Of a stretch of 64,000 nt of DNA, positions 1-8,238 are shown piece after piece. A program made the translations under genes and the position numbers. Position 1 is the stretch's first letter; each line of letters opens with the position of its first letter. The notes beneath the pieces are model-generated. The model did not search any database. It worked only from the letters and a program-made list of their open reading frames with translations, and was not told the origin of the DNA. The stretch comes from Terrimonas ginsenosidimutans (GTDB taxonomy: Bacteria > Bacteroidota > Bacteroidia > Chitinophagales > Chitinophagaceae), in the NCBI RefSeq assembly GCF_022012415.1, contig NZ_JAKLTR010000025.1, positions 1-64,000 on the forward strand, read 5' to 3'.

Positions 1-54
1 CGCCGACCCTCTGCTTGTAAGGCAGATGCTCTGAACCAACTGAGCTAAACTCCC
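1..54 (-). tRNA. tRNA-Val (UAC), 3' end cut by window edge
   Basis: Read on the minus strand the sequence starts GGGAGTTTAGCTCAGTTGG, a normal acceptor 5' strand and D-arm. It continues into an anticodon arm with a 5-bp stem (TCTGC/GCAGA) around the loop CTTACAA. The anticodon is TAC, so it reads valine GUA/GUG codons. The T-arm and the 3' acceptor strand lie left of position 1. Isotype is from the anticodon only. Confidence 0.93.
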
Positions 55-369
55 TTGTCCCTGTTTCGATTGGGAGTGCAAAGATAAGGGCTGGATCTTT
101 TCTGCCAAAAAAAAAAGAGGATTTTTTTAAAAAATTTTGATCGGGCCGGGGAGGCGGCACCTCAGCTCCCGTACCGGTTTCCTGCTTGGCGAATCGGCTT
201 ATCGGTCATCAGCCATCGGCAGTGACGTCGTATCGCAAAGGACGCAAGGGAAGCGCCAGGTGCGCTAAGAATTTAGAACGCTTACGGTGCTGAGGCAGAG
301 CACAACATGGTCGTTTCCTTTGTTATCGCAGAAAATTCAGACTGGTTTTTTAATAGAGATTTCCCAATG
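55..369. other. Non-coding stretch between tRNA-Val and the LytTR regulator
   Basis: No credible gene is seen; a plus-strand frame from 307 runs antisense into the regulator gene and is a shadow. The stretch has an A/T-rich run (about 106-140) upstream of the tRNA, then the repeat words seen elsewhere in this window: a TCGGTCATCAGCCATCGG word near 199-218 and a TATCGCAAAGGACGCAAGG word near 229-248. It lies downstream of the minus-strand regulator gene and may hold its terminator, but no clean hairpin plus U-tract is visible. Confidence 0.5.
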
Positions 370-1077
370 CTAAATAGTACTGCCCTTTATTGCCCTGAAA
401 AGATCTTTTTTGTATGTAGCGCTGACAGGAAAATAGTGATCGCCAATACACACCTGCTGTGTTTCGATCTTTGTGATAAAATTCAGATTGACAATATACG
501 AGTGATGAATCCGTATAAAATTGGCGGGAAGAAGCAAAGCCAGCTCTTTCATACGACGGTAATAAAAGTGTTTGGACTGTGCTGTATGCAGTATCGCATA
601 CTCTTTCGATGCCTCGACATAAATCACTTCGGTAAAGTCGATCTTCAGCATTTCCTGCCCCGTTTTTATGAAGAAATATTGAGGCGTGGCAGGTGTTTCT
701 TCCGTCCTTAACTTCCTGTTCTGCAGGAAAGCAATTGCCTTTTCCACAGAAGTTTTGAACCGATTAAGGCTGATGGGTTTTAAAAGGTAGTCAATGGCGT
801 TATAATCGTAGCTGATAACGGCATACTCAGCATAGGCAGTCGTAAAGATGATGCCTGTATTGCCGTTAATTTGCGCTGCCAGATCAATACCGGAAATGCC
901 GGGCATATTAATGTCAAGAAAAGCAATGTCAGGATTGTATTGCTCTATAGCCTCCAATGCTTGTTTTGAATTGGAGCAATGTGCCTTTACTTCCAATGCT
1001 GATATACTAGCCGCATACTCACTTAAAAGTTTTACACCATTAGGCTCATCATCTACTATAATGCAGGTTATTTTCAA
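370..1077 (-). CDS. LytTR-family response regulator
   Basis: This is a 235-aa cytosolic DNA-binding response regulator. Residues 1-120 form a CheY-like receiver: the acidic pair D9-D10, phospho-acceptor D55 in FLDINMPG, and the conserved lysine in YLLKPIS. Residues about 132-230 form a LytTR domain (YFFIKTG, VIYVEASKEYAILHT, FIRIHHSYIVNLNFI), which binds DNA through beta strands. Length is normal for the family. The start appears to be TTG, its first two bases overlapping the stop of the upstream kinase gene (TTGA at 1077-1074); no ATG lies nearby in frame, so translational coupling to the kinase is likely. With the kinase it forms a classic LytS/LytR-type pair. Targets cannot be read from the sequence. 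Confidence 0.95.
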   Translation of the reverse strand: MKITCIIVDDEPNGVKLLSEYAASISALEVKAHCSNSKQALEAIEQYNPDIAFLDINMPGISGIDLAAQINGNTGIIFTTAYAEYAVISYDYNAIDYLLKPISLNRFKTSVEKAIAFLQNRKLRTEETPATPQYFFIKTGQEMLKIDFTEVIYVEASKEYAILHTAQSKHFYYRRMKELALLLPANFIRIHHSYIVNLNFITKIETQQVCIGDHYFPVSATYKKDLFRAIKGSTI

Positions 1078-2108
1078 GCAGCAGGAATTTTTAAAACTGA
1101 ATAGTAATAGCCGTTTATGCTTTCTGTTGTTAAGCTATAATTAGTGGGGAAAAGAATATTCAGTCTTTCCCTTAAGTTATCCAGGCCGGTGCTGTTCTCG
1201 TTCGATGCATTGTGCAGGTGCAACCTGTTCTTCGTTTTAAATATGATAAACCCATTATCTGTCTTCAGTTCCAATTCTATCTGGTTCGATCCTTCTAACT
1301 TATCAATACCGTGCTTAAATACATTCTCAACAAGTGGTACCAGCAGCATGGGAGGAATATTGGCAGAAGCAGTTTCTTCTGCCGTGAAAGATATCTGGAG
1401 GCTATCATCAAACCGTATTTGTTCCAGCATAACATAATTCCGGATAAATTCAACTTCATGCCTCAAGTCGATTCTTTCCTTCGAGGTAATATGCAGAAAG
1501 AATCGCATCATATCTGATAGTTTTTCTATTAATAATGCGCCTTTAGGGCTTTCTTTATATACTTCGTAATAAATATTATTCAGCGCATTGAATAAAAAGT
1601 GAGGATGCAGCTGTGCTTTGAGCAGTTTCAATTCCGTAAGCAATTGCCTGTTTTCAAGTTCAGCTTGTTTTGACCTGAGTAGTGCGGCTTCCTTTGCGCC
1701 TTTCAGTAATATGGCTATCAGCAATGCCAGGCTGTTGGTCGTTATGATGTATGACAGGTGTGAACGGCCTGCAGAAAAGAATGTATTTCCACTGAACACG
1801 GTTTTAAAAAAGACCAGTTCTGTTAAAAGCCTTGGAAAGGACATTACGGCGAGGAAGAGAAGTGCAATGAGTGCAAAGAGTAATTTTCGATTTTTATGGT
1901 AATACCGGGGATAAAGCCAAAGAGAATAAGTGTAAACGATCGCAGTAAAGAACAGGAAGGCTGAAGTCGAGATGCTTACGGCATAAGCAAGGTTTCCCAG
2001 CCTTTGGGTCAGGTAGAAACTAAACAAAACGTAGGCAAAGAGCCAGCAGACAACTTCAATAAAAATATGCCTGTGTTTCACAAAACGTTTTGTCTGCAAT
2101 GTACTCAT
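1074..2108 (-). CDS. LytS/YpdA-type sensor histidine kinase
   Basis: This is a 344-aa inner-membrane sensor kinase. About four transmembrane helices fill residues 1-150 with little extracytoplasmic sequence. A short coiled linker follows, then the His_kinase domain with the PHFLFNALNN motif (H170 is the expected phospho-acceptor). An HATPase_c domain follows with the N-box LVPLVENVFKHGI and a G-box near TGLDNLRERL. There is no HAMP, PAS or periplasmic sensor domain, so the signal may be sensed in the membrane. It is first in a two-gene minus-strand operon and overlaps the LytTR regulator that it presumably phosphorylates. The family is common in Bacteroidota and usually lacks an assigned ligand. 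Confidence 0.95.
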   Translation of the reverse strand: MSTLQTKRFVKHRHIFIEVVCWLFAYVLFSFYLTQRLGNLAYAVSISTSAFLFFTAIVYTYSLWLYPRYYHKNRKLLFALIALLFLAVMSFPRLLTELVFFKTVFSGNTFFSAGRSHLSYIITTNSLALLIAILLKGAKEAALLRSKQAELENRQLLTELKLLKAQLHPHFLFNALNNIYYEVYKESPKGALLIEKLSDMMRFFLHITSKERIDLRHEVEFIRNYVMLEQIRFDDSLQISFTAEETASANIPPMLLVPLVENVFKHGIDKLEGSNQIELELKTDNGFIIFKTKNRLHLHNASNENSTGLDNLRERLNILFPTNYSLTTESINGYYYSVLKIPAA

Positions 2109-2305
2109 TTGATGTTTTAAATGCTTCTTTCGCCCTCAAAAATACCATCTTATTTGCCGGGAAAATCCGGGCTTTACCCGAGTTATTGAATAGAACCGGG
2201 GAGTTGTTGAATTACGGATTCGTGGTGAATTTTCCAGCCTAAATTACGCTGTACTATTCACAGCAATTGTTTCAAATTCCTGATTTACTATTCAACAACA
2301 AAAAG

Positions 2306-3397
2306 ATGCGGAAGCTAATACTGTATGTATGTCTGCTGTTTCCCGGTATGGCGTATACCCAGAAGGTATCATCAGATGAACAACTGATCAGGGAAACGCT
2401 TTGGCGTTACCTCAACGGAAGAAATAATGGCGATACGGCGCTGCTTGCAAGTGCTTTTCATCCCACGGCGGAACTGCGTTATATGAAAAACGATAGTGAA
2501 TATACCATCTGGCCGGTAAAGGATTATGTAAATGGTTCTAAACAAGGTATAAAGGCCAACTGTATCTCCCGTATTATATCCATTGATATTCTGGGCACAG
2601 CCGCGCAGGCCAAAATTGAGTTGGAATATCCGCACCGGAAATTAGCTGATTACATCAATTTGCTGAAGATGGGGGATCAATGGCTGATAGCGATAAAAAC
2701 TTTCTCTGGACAGCGTATTGACAGCACCCGGCGCATCCTTTTTGTACTTACCAGCCATGAAGAGATGGGAAATACCGGACGTAAAACCGGTCTGCATCTT
2801 GGCGAAGTAAGCCATGCGTATAAGCCTTTAGCAGAAGCAGGATTTGAAATAGATTTTGTGAGCCCGAAAGGCGGGAGCACCCGTATGTACGGGGCGGATA
2901 TGAATGATGCTGCCAGCTTGTGGTTTGTTCAAAACCCGACCGCATACTATCGTTTTACACATGCGGCAAAACCGGAGGAGATCAACCCATCTGTATATAC
3001 AGCCATTTATTTTGTCGGTGGCCACGGCTCCATGTGGGATTTTCCCGGTAATGCGGCTCTAATGAATATTACCCGTTCAATTTATGAACGAAAAGGTATT
3101 GTTGCGGCGGTATGTCACGGTCCTGCCGGACTGGTAGATGTTAAGCTAAGCAATGGCGAGTACCTGGTAAAAGGAAAACAGTTGACCGCCTTTGCCAATA
3201 GTGAGGAGAAAGAAGGGGGCAATGAAACAATCGTTCCCTTTCTGCTGCAATCAAGACTAACTGAAAGAGGTGCTTTGTTTAAGGCAGCAGCCAATTGGCA
3301 GGCTAATGTAATTACCGACGGAAGGTTGATCACCGGGCAAAATCCGGCTTCGGCAAAAGGGATTGCATTAGAAATAATAAAGCTAATAAATCAATGA
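2306..3397 (+). CDS. Secreted NTF2-like (Lumazine_bd_2) and DJ-1/PfpI fusion protein
   Basis: The preferred start is ATG 2306, which gives a signal peptide (MRKLILYVCLLFPGMAYTQ); an upstream in-frame start at 2267 would add 13 residues before it. Residues about 25-140 resemble the NTF2-like Lumazine_bd_2 family (DEQLIRETLWRYLNGRNNGD, then a long curved sheet ending WLIAIKTFSGQ). Residues about 143-363 are a DJ-1/PfpI class I glutamine amidotransferase-like domain, with nucleophile-elbow cysteine C270 in AAVCHGPAGL and an upstream GGHGSMWDF loop. Such domains can act as glyoxalase, protease-like or chaperone proteins; the activity here is not known. The two-domain secreted arrangement is unusual. 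The gene stands alone, divergent from the two-component pair. Confidence 0.85.
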   Translation: MRKLILYVCLLFPGMAYTQKVSSDEQLIRETLWRYLNGRNNGDTALLASAFHPTAELRYMKNDSEYTIWPVKDYVNGSKQGIKANCISRIISIDILGTAAQAKIELEYPHRKLADYINLLKMGDQWLIAIKTFSGQRIDSTRRILFVLTSHEEMGNTGRKTGLHLGEVSHAYKPLAEAGFEIDFVSPKGGSTRMYGADMNDAASLWFVQNPTAYYRFTHAAKPEEINPSVYTAIYFVGGHGSMWDFPGNAALMNITRSIYERKGIVAAVCHGPAGLVDVKLSNGEYLVKGKQLTAFANSEEKEGGNETIVPFLLQSRLTERGALFKAAANWQANVITDGRLITGQNPASAKGIALEIIKLINQ

Positions 3398-3558
3398 CAA
3401 TGATAAACAGATCCAGCGGCGGGAGATTTCTTGAACAGGTCTTTAAAAATCATTAGTGGTAGATCGAATTTGATGGTCTGCCAGCTGAACCGATGCTTTT
3501 GTAAGCCGGGTTTTGACGATAGAAGAAAAATTGTTTAGAGAGAGCAGGAAGCTGGCAT

Positions 3559-4134
3559 CTACACCCGCAGCATTCCTCTGAACCCTCTCACTGCATAATA
3601 CGAAGAAGCTCCATTATGATACACAAACACCGTATCGTATCTCCTGTCGCAAAATAATGCCCCATCCAGCTTTCTGATCTTCTCCGGTGTTTTGATCCAG
3701 CTGGAGGTTTTCAGGTCAAAAGCACCGAGCGTTTGCAACTCACGGTATTCGTCTTCGTTTAGTATTTCGATGCCGATCTCTTCGGCCATGTCCACTGCAC
3801 TGTTGGCTGGTTTATGTTCCTTACGTGAATCCAGGGCTTCGCGGTCATAACAAACACTTCTTCTTTCTTTTGGAGTTTCCGGTGAACAGTCGAAGAAGAG
3901 GTATTCATCCGTTTTTTTATCATAGCCTACAACATCAGGCTCGCCGCCGGTCATTTCCATTTCGTTGAGCGACCATAATTTCTCCGGATTTCCTTCAAGC
4001 TTTGCCTGCACTTTACTCCACTCTATTCCTTTATGCCGGGTCTTGTATTTTTCGAAGCGGGTGCTGAGTATATTGATCAATTCCGCTGCCTGAGATGCAG
4101 GTAACTTTTTTTGAGAAGATTTTTTCGTCGCCAT
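3559..4134 (-). CDS. DUF4256 family protein
   Basis: A cytosolic protein of about 191 aa resembling DUF4256, a family of unknown function. Recognisable features are the N-terminal helical part (LINILSTRFEKYKTRHKGIEW), the block EMEMTGGEPDVVGYDK, the run FFDCSPETPKERRSVCYDREAL, and a C-terminal half ending with GFRGMLRV. The start at 4134 (MATKKSSQKK) is preferred over the far upstream one because the added N-terminus would be low-complexity and would nearly reach the previous gene. It is the last gene of the minus-strand ArsR operon, 62 bp after the DUF1801 gene. No function is proposed; its place suggests co-expression with the ArsR-controlled genes. Confidence 0.8.
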   Translation of the reverse strand: MATKKSSQKKLPASQAAELINILSTRFEKYKTRHKGIEWSKVQAKLEGNPEKLWSLNEMEMTGGEPDVVGYDKKTDEYLFFDCSPETPKERRSVCYDREALDSRKEHKPANSAVDMAEEIGIEILNEDEYRELQTLGAFDLKTSSWIKTPEKIRKLDGALFCDRRYDTVFVYHNGASSYYAVRGFRGMLRV

Positions 4135-4196
4135 AAAGTTTTGTTTAGAATGGGTTATTGATGTCAGGTTGCAGGATCGTGGGCCAGTTGACCGGC

Positions 4197-4775
4197 TCAA
4201 TCGTTCAATCCTTTCCCGTCCATGATCAGCGGGATGTATTTTTCTATCCTGTCTTCTCTTGTTTTTTGCTGTTTTGCTGAAGAGAAATAGAGCAGGTAAG
4301 CACGCTGTCTTCCCGGGGTAAGTGCTTCAAATGCTTTCTTCAATGCTGCTTTTTTATTCAGCCGTTTTTGAAATTCTTCGGGGATGCTGTATTCGGATGT
4401 TTTTTTCAAGGTGACTTTCAGACCCGCATTCTCCACTTCGATAGCTTCATATATATATGCCTTCAGGTTGCGCTGTTGCTTTACGATCTCTTTCAGATCG
4501 GTGAAGCGCATCTGACGGGCTGATTGCACATTTTGCGATTGCTGTATCAGCAGTCCTTTAGGATCATTCAGCAATGCGCCTTTGAAGAACAGGACAGCAC
4601 AATATTCCTTGAAGGAATGTATCAGAACGAGGTTCGTATTGTTATGCGTATAACAGGGGCATCCCCATTTTAATTCTTCAGTTAGTCCACAGTCGAGAAT
4701 GATACTTCTCAATTGCTCTACTTCCTTTTTCCAGGTAGTGGCTTTGTCAAAAAAGAAATCGACTTTGGGATTCAT
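4197..4775 (-). CDS. DUF1801/YdeI (OmdA-like) protein
   Basis: A 192-aa soluble protein. The N-terminal part (to about residue 115) is DUF1801-like (LRSIILDCGLTEELKWGCPCY, then VLIHSFKEYCAVLFFKGALL). The C-terminal part resembles the bacteriocin-protection YdeI/OmdA family, with IPEEFQKRLNKKAALKKAFE and the signature LTPGRQRAYLLYFSSAKQ. The family is widespread and linked in some species to peptide tolerance, but its biochemical activity is not established. It is 9 bp downstream of the DoxX-like gene and is probably part of the same transcript under the ArsR repressor. Start ATG at 4775; length is normal. Confidence 0.85.
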   Translation of the reverse strand: MNPKVDFFFDKATTWKKEVEQLRSIILDCGLTEELKWGCPCYTHNNTNLVLIHSFKEYCAVLFFKGALLNDPKGLLIQQSQNVQSARQMRFTDLKEIVKQQRNLKAYIYEAIEVENAGLKVTLKKTSEYSIPEEFQKRLNKKAALKKAFEALTPGRQRAYLLYFSSAKQQKTREDRIEKYIPLIMDGKGLND

Positions 4776-4784
4776 ACCAATTGT

Positions 4785-5165
4785 TTATTTAACTGAAACG
4801 ATCTTTCTGTTCAGGGGACGGAAATACCAGGATAATGCAGTCAGGACGATCAACAACAGACACGGCAGTATGTCTTTCACCGGATTGCCAGCGGCTATAT
4901 GGGAGAAAGCAGCGCCGGACATCATAAAAAAGAATCCTGTGTATGCCCATTCTTTTAATAATGGAAATTTAGGAATAAGAACGACAATTATCCCAAGAAT
5001 TTTACACACACCGAGAAAGGGGATGAGGTAGGAGGGATAGCCGAGTTTTTCTATGAATTCAGTTTCTTCTTTCAGTTGAAGTACCTGGACTATGCCGGTC
5101 GACACCATACCTAAAGCCAGCCAGCCGGTGGCGATCCAATAGATGATCCTGTTTCTTTTTGACAT
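4785..5165 (-). CDS. DoxX-like four-helix membrane protein
   Basis: A small integral inner-membrane protein of 126 aa when started at MSKRNRIIYW (5165). Longer upstream reading would enter a repeat hairpin and give an unnatural basic N-terminus. It has four hydrophobic helices (about residues 8-28, 48-64, 72-90, 98-113). The run LGYPSYLIPFLGVCKILGIIVVL with the later LKEWAY and AGNPVKD segments fits the DoxX_2 family. It often accompanies ArsR and SRPBCC genes in Bacteroidota, as here. The role is unknown; redox or stress roles have been proposed for other DoxX relatives. A 224-bp gap with a repeat hairpin separates it from the upstream SRPBCC gene. Confidence 0.85.
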   Translation of the reverse strand: MSKRNRIIYWIATGWLALGMVSTGIVQVLQLKEETEFIEKLGYPSYLIPFLGVCKILGIIVVLIPKFPLLKEWAYTGFFFMMSGAAFSHIAAGNPVKDILPCLLLIVLTALSWYFRPLNRKIVSVK

Positions 5166-5227
5166 ATGGTTGTGTTTATGGTTGACTATCGAGGGACGGA
5201 CGGGGTGAGCCGGGCCTGAGGTTTGAC

Positions 5228-5340
5228 TGGTGTGGGAGTATCGCAAAGGGCGAAAGGATCGCAGAGTACGCAAAGAAATCAATCTTTCATAGCGAAGCCC
5301 TTGCGTTGTTTGCGGACCTGCACGCACTTTGGGTTACTCC
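5228..5340. repeat. Inverted word repeat (CGCAAAG type) inside the ArsR operon
   Basis: The left arm has the words GGGAGTATCGCAAAGGGCG, GGATCGCAGAG and TACGCAAAG. The right arm carries imperfect complements (CCTTGCGTTGTTTGCGG, GCACTTTGGGTTACTCC). It lies between two co-directional minus-strand genes, so it may lower or process the downstream part of the transcript. The same words recur at 41.3 kb and 43.2 kb. Confidence 0.6.
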
Positions 5341-5389
5341 TGCACTGCTATGGTCATGCCTTGACAGCTGAGGTGAGTACCCTGATCAT

Positions 5390-5860
5390 CTATCGGATGA
5401 ACTGAGCCTGTACTTCCTGTAAGCGGTCGTGCGCCATATTGATCCCATAAGCGAACGGCAGTTTGAGCATTTCATCGCGGAGTGCCGGTGTTTTGTATAC
5501 AGTGTGGATATTGAGCCTGCTTGTCTCTTCTGTCAGTTTTTCGAATTCGAGGAACTCCAGTTGAACATCAAATCCGGCATTCAGCATTTCAAAGGTCCGG
5601 ATGATCTTCTGACCGGGAATGAATTCATGGATCGTTCCATGCGCCTGGAAGACGACATTGCCTTTGGCATCTGATGTTTCAAACTGCCAGCTTCCATGTT
5701 GCTTGTTTTCGAGCTTGATCACTTTTGTACCCATCCATTGCGATACGATCTCAGGGTCTTCGTAAGCTTTGAACAGCAGCTCAACCGGCAGGTCGAACTC
5801 TCTCGTGATCGTAAGATATTGTTTGCCTTCTTCAGCAATCACTTTTGTCTTTCTTTCCAT
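5390..5860 (-). CDS. SRPBCC (AHSA1-like) domain protein
   Basis: A 156-aa soluble protein with one START/Bet v1-like fold of the AHSA1 (activator of Hsp90 ATPase homologue) type. Typical features are the opening REFDLPVELLFKAYEDPEIVSQWMG, the loop HGTIHEFIPGQKIIRTFEM in mid-protein, and the C-terminal long helix from MLKLPFAYGINMAHDRLQEV. Members bind small hydrophobic ligands. This subfamily is commonly encoded next to an ArsR repressor, as here, 6 bp downstream of it. The ligand is unknown; I infer the pair senses or handles a small molecule or stress product. Confidence 0.9.
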   Translation of the reverse strand: MERKTKVIAEEGKQYLTITREFDLPVELLFKAYEDPEIVSQWMGTKVIKLENKQHGSWQFETSDAKGNVVFQAHGTIHEFIPGQKIIRTFEMLNAGFDVQLEFLEFEKLTEETSRLNIHTVYKTPALRDEMLKLPFAYGINMAHDRLQEVQAQFIR

Positions 5861-5866
5861 ATAGCG

Positions 5867-6190
5867 TTATTTCTTTGTTTTATATTTCTTCATGATGCTT
5901 TCCAGCTTGTTGAAGCGGTCATCCCACATGGTCCGGAAAGGCTCAATAAAGTCTGCGATCTCTTTCATCTTTTTGGGATTGAAGTGATAGTAGATCTCGC
6001 GGCCATTCTGCTCCTGTTTCAGCAGTTCACATTCAGTCAGGATCTGAATATGCTTGGAGATCGTTTGCCTGGAGGAGTCGAACTGTTCAGCAATGGCACC
6101 CGGGGTCATTGCCTGGATGGCGACGAGGGTAAGGATCGCCCTCCTGGTCGGGTCGGCTATTGCCTGGAAAACGTCTCTTCTTAAATCCAT
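5867..6190 (-). CDS. ArsR-family winged-helix repressor
   Basis: A 107-aa winged helix-turn-helix regulator: [19 protein letters not shown], then [20 protein letters not shown] as the recognition region, then the wing with GREIYYHFN. The classic ArsR metal-binding ELCVCD motif is absent, so it is of the PagR/SRPBCC-linked kind rather than an obvious metal sensor. It is the first gene of a minus-strand operon with SRPBCC, DoxX-like, DUF1801/YdeI and DUF4256 genes. Two palindromes immediately upstream are probably its own operators, implying autoregulation. Start ATG at 6190. Confidence 0.92.
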   Translation of the reverse strand: MDLRRDVFQAIADPTRRAILTLVAIQAMTPGAIAEQFDSSRQTISKHIQILTECELLKQEQNGREIYYHFNPKKMKEIADFIEPFRTMWDDRFNKLESIMKKYKTKK

Positions 6191-6193
6191 ATT

Positions 6194-6235
6194 GCAGTCA
6201 TTTGACTGCGAATATACGTGCAGTTATTTGGCTGC
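6194..6235. promoter_or_regulatory. Paired palindromic operator upstream of arsR-type gene
   Basis: Two 16-bp palindromes lie 26 bp apart centre to centre. Site 1 is GCAGTCATTTGACTGC (6194-6209), a perfect 7-bp dyad around TT and only 3 bp upstream of the repressor start codon. Site 2 is GCAGTTATTTGGCTGC (6220-6235), the same dyad with substitutions. Position and symmetry fit dimeric winged-helix repressor binding. Sites this close to the start would block promoter or early transcription. Confidence 0.75.
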
Positions 6236-6876
6236 GCAAATTTTTCTTTTCTATGCTTTGCTTTCAGGCTGGATGTAAAGAGCGGGAGCTTATAGGAAGT
6301 TGAGGAGGAAATTCACGACATCGTGAGAAACATTCAGGGGCTAACAACAAGGAGAATTATTCTTGAATTTATTGGTAAGTGTTTTCTATTAGGTGTGCTT
6401 AGGTCGCATTTTATTTTCACTAAGTGTTAATCATCAAAAAAATATCCATCATTATTTTCATTGGTAACATTACTATTTTTTGATTGGGTATTTTTTCTTT
6501 TTTATTCATCAGGAAGAATTTTTTTTCATCGATTACGTTATGAAACTGGAAAAAATTTTCAATTTAGCAGAACGAACCAAAACAACCACCTCATGAATTT
6601 TCACAGCAGCTTTCGCAAGCCCTACCAGCCCGAAGCAGTTTCTTCTCTCTCTCTTTTCACTTTTTATTATTGTACCCATTTAACTTGTTCTACTGGCTAA
6701 GGCTGGTTTGAAAGCCTTTTATTACTACGAATAAAAGCAAGTTAATTTCCATTTTCCAGTATTAGCAGAGTGTGCTGAATAGCTAAGTGATATTGCCTGC
6801 CTTTAATAATTTGGGCCAATAACGGGTGAGATGTGTGCTGACGTGTCAGTACTATTGAATCCATATACAATATTCT
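6236..6876. other. AT-rich gap with one doubtful small ORF
   Basis: This is a 640-bp, strongly A/T-rich gap (especially 6400-6560) between the ArsR operon and the first surface-protein gene. The only item worth naming is a 35-codon plus-strand ORF at 6593-6700 (starts MNFHSSFRKP, ends CTHLTCSTG), whose stop codon sits on a terminator-like hairpin. No ribosome-binding site or homologue is recognisable, so it may equally be a small RNA or chance. The promoter of the 6877 gene should lie in 6720-6870; the nearest -7-like box is TAATTTG near 6812. Confidence 0.4.
6699..6718 (+). terminator. Terminator-like hairpin after small ORF
   Basis: Stem AAGGCT (6699-6704) pairs with AGCCTT (6713-6718) around an 8-nt loop, followed by TTATTACT. 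The stem is short and the U-run interrupted, so this is a weak call. It would end a short transcript covering the 6593-6700 ORF. Confidence 0.35.
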
Positions 6877-7944
6877 ATGACCAACATTTTTTTAAACAGA
6901 TCAGCATCGCTGATCTCTTCTAAGGTACTGCCTGCAGTATTGTTTCTATTAGCCGGCGGCTTTCACGCCTATTCCCAGGTGCAGGCTGAAGTTCAGGCCT
7001 CTTCCAAAGTAATTGTTGATGATGGTTATGATCATGCAGAGATTGCAGTAACGCAATGGGGTGGTTCGCATGGCCTTTTCTTCGGATCGAAGATCAATTA
7101 TAAAGGTAGCGACCATCTTTGGGGTAACGGAAATGCGGAATACGCGCAGCCTTCAGGACAGTATGGATATGGTGCATTTTCACTGGGCTATATAGCTAAC
7201 GGCGGAACATTTGGGTTTTATGATGGAGGTATGTCGACCGGTATTAATCAGCCTATCAATTGGAATCCTGTGATGATCTTTAATCGTGGTGGAAATGTTG
7301 GTATTGCAACAGGTACTCCTGAAGCACGCCTGCATGTAAATGGTGAGATAAAAGGAAATACGTACCTCAGAGTCGGATCGATGCCATCAAATCCGAACGG
7401 ACAGTTCCGGGTTTTGGGACAAGACGTGATTGGTGCTGTTACTGCTGAATCAAATCGCGTTGCGTATGTAGGTGTAAGTGGTGGTTATTTTGGGGTATCC
7501 GCTTATGATTATGGTGCTAACCGGGATCTGCCTCTGTCTGTTAATTATGGTTCGGACAATACCTATATTAATAGAAACGGTGGCAACGTAGGTATAGGCA
7601 CAACTACTCCGACATATAAACTATCTGTTAACGGAGATATCGGTGCAAAAAAGGTAAAGGTGACTCAATCGGGGTGGGCTGATCATGTATTTGAGAAAGA
7701 TTATACTTTACCGACGTTGGCAGAAGTTGAACAATTTATCCAACAGCATAAGCACTTGCCAGGAATTCCTTCTGCAAAAGAAGTTGAAAAGAATGGTGTA
7801 GATCTCGGAGATACGCAGGTTTTACTTCTCCAGAAGATCGAAGAGCTTACATTATATACAATCCAGTTACAGAAACAGGTAGAAGAACTGAGGAAAGAGA
7901 ATGTTGAGATAAAAAAGTCTGTTTCAAAACAAAAGATTAAATAG
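6877..7944 (+). CDS. Secreted tail-fibre-like coiled-coil protein (paralogue 1)
   Basis: A 355-aa protein with an N-terminal signal (hydrophobic VLPAVLFLLAGGFHAYSQ). Glycine- and asparagine-rich beta segments follow with two NVGI(A/G)T-type turns before LHVNGEI and LSVNGDI repeats. The C-terminal module (about 255-345) has a WADHVFEKDYTLPTLAEVE block, then QHKHLPGIPSAKEVEKNGVD and a final coiled coil (LLLQKIEELTLYTIQLQKQ). This module is shared with the genes at 30043 and 31125. It resembles Bacteroidota proteins often labelled tail fibre or cell wall anchor. I infer a trimeric surface fibre whose end acts as a folding/trimerisation unit. No type IX sorting domain is seen. Confidence 0.75.
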   Translation: MTNIFLNRSASLISSKVLPAVLFLLAGGFHAYSQVQAEVQASSKVIVDDGYDHAEIAVTQWGGSHGLFFGSKINYKGSDHLWGNGNAEYAQPSGQYGYGAFSLGYIANGGTFGFYDGGMSTGINQPINWNPVMIFNRGGNVGIATGTPEARLHVNGEIKGNTYLRVGSMPSNPNGQFRVLGQDVIGAVTAESNRVAYVGVSGGYFGVSAYDYGANRDLPLSVNYGSDNTYINRNGGNVGIGTTTPTYKLSVNGDIGAKKVKVTQSGWADHVFEKDYTLPTLAEVEQFIQQHKHLPGIPSAKEVEKNGVDLGDTQVLLLQKIEELTLYTIQLQKQVEELRKENVEIKKSVSKQKIK

Positions 7945-7994
7945 CAGATCAGCATTAATTTATTATTCTTAGAAAAAACCAAACCATCAATCGC

Positions 7995-8102
7995 ATGAGA
8001 ATCGCTACTCAATTGCACAGTCACATCCGTGATGCTGCATTGTTTCAGGGGAAAGATGATGCATCGGAAAATGAATTTATATCCGGAGGCAGTTTCCAGT
8101 AA
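7995..8102 (+). CDS. Possible 35-aa small ORF
   Basis: An ATG-to-TAA reading frame of 36 codons starts MRIATQLHSHIRDAALFQGK and is polar, without a signal or membrane segment. It lies 50 bp after the tail-fibre-like gene and 136 bp before the 1574-aa gene, in the only gap at the head of the surface operon. No homologue is recognised and coding bias cannot be judged at this length. It could be a leader peptide or chance. A small hairpin (AACAGG/CCTGTT near 8144-8160) follows. Confidence 0.2.
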   Translation: MRIATQLHSHIRDAALFQGKDDASENEFISGGSFQ

Positions 8103-8238
8103 ACTATTTCTCATAAAGAAATGACTTGTTGTGGTAAACAACAGGTGCATCCTGTTTTGCAAAACAAAACATGGTTGATGGAATTGGTATGTCATCGCAG
8201 ATCCATAGGAGAATCATATTTAAAGGTTTCCAGTTCTT

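Noticed and set aside
307-711. Plus-strand 134-codon ORF near the left end
   Set aside because: It is antisense to the LytTR regulator from 370 on; composition and lack of any family pattern mark it as a shadow.
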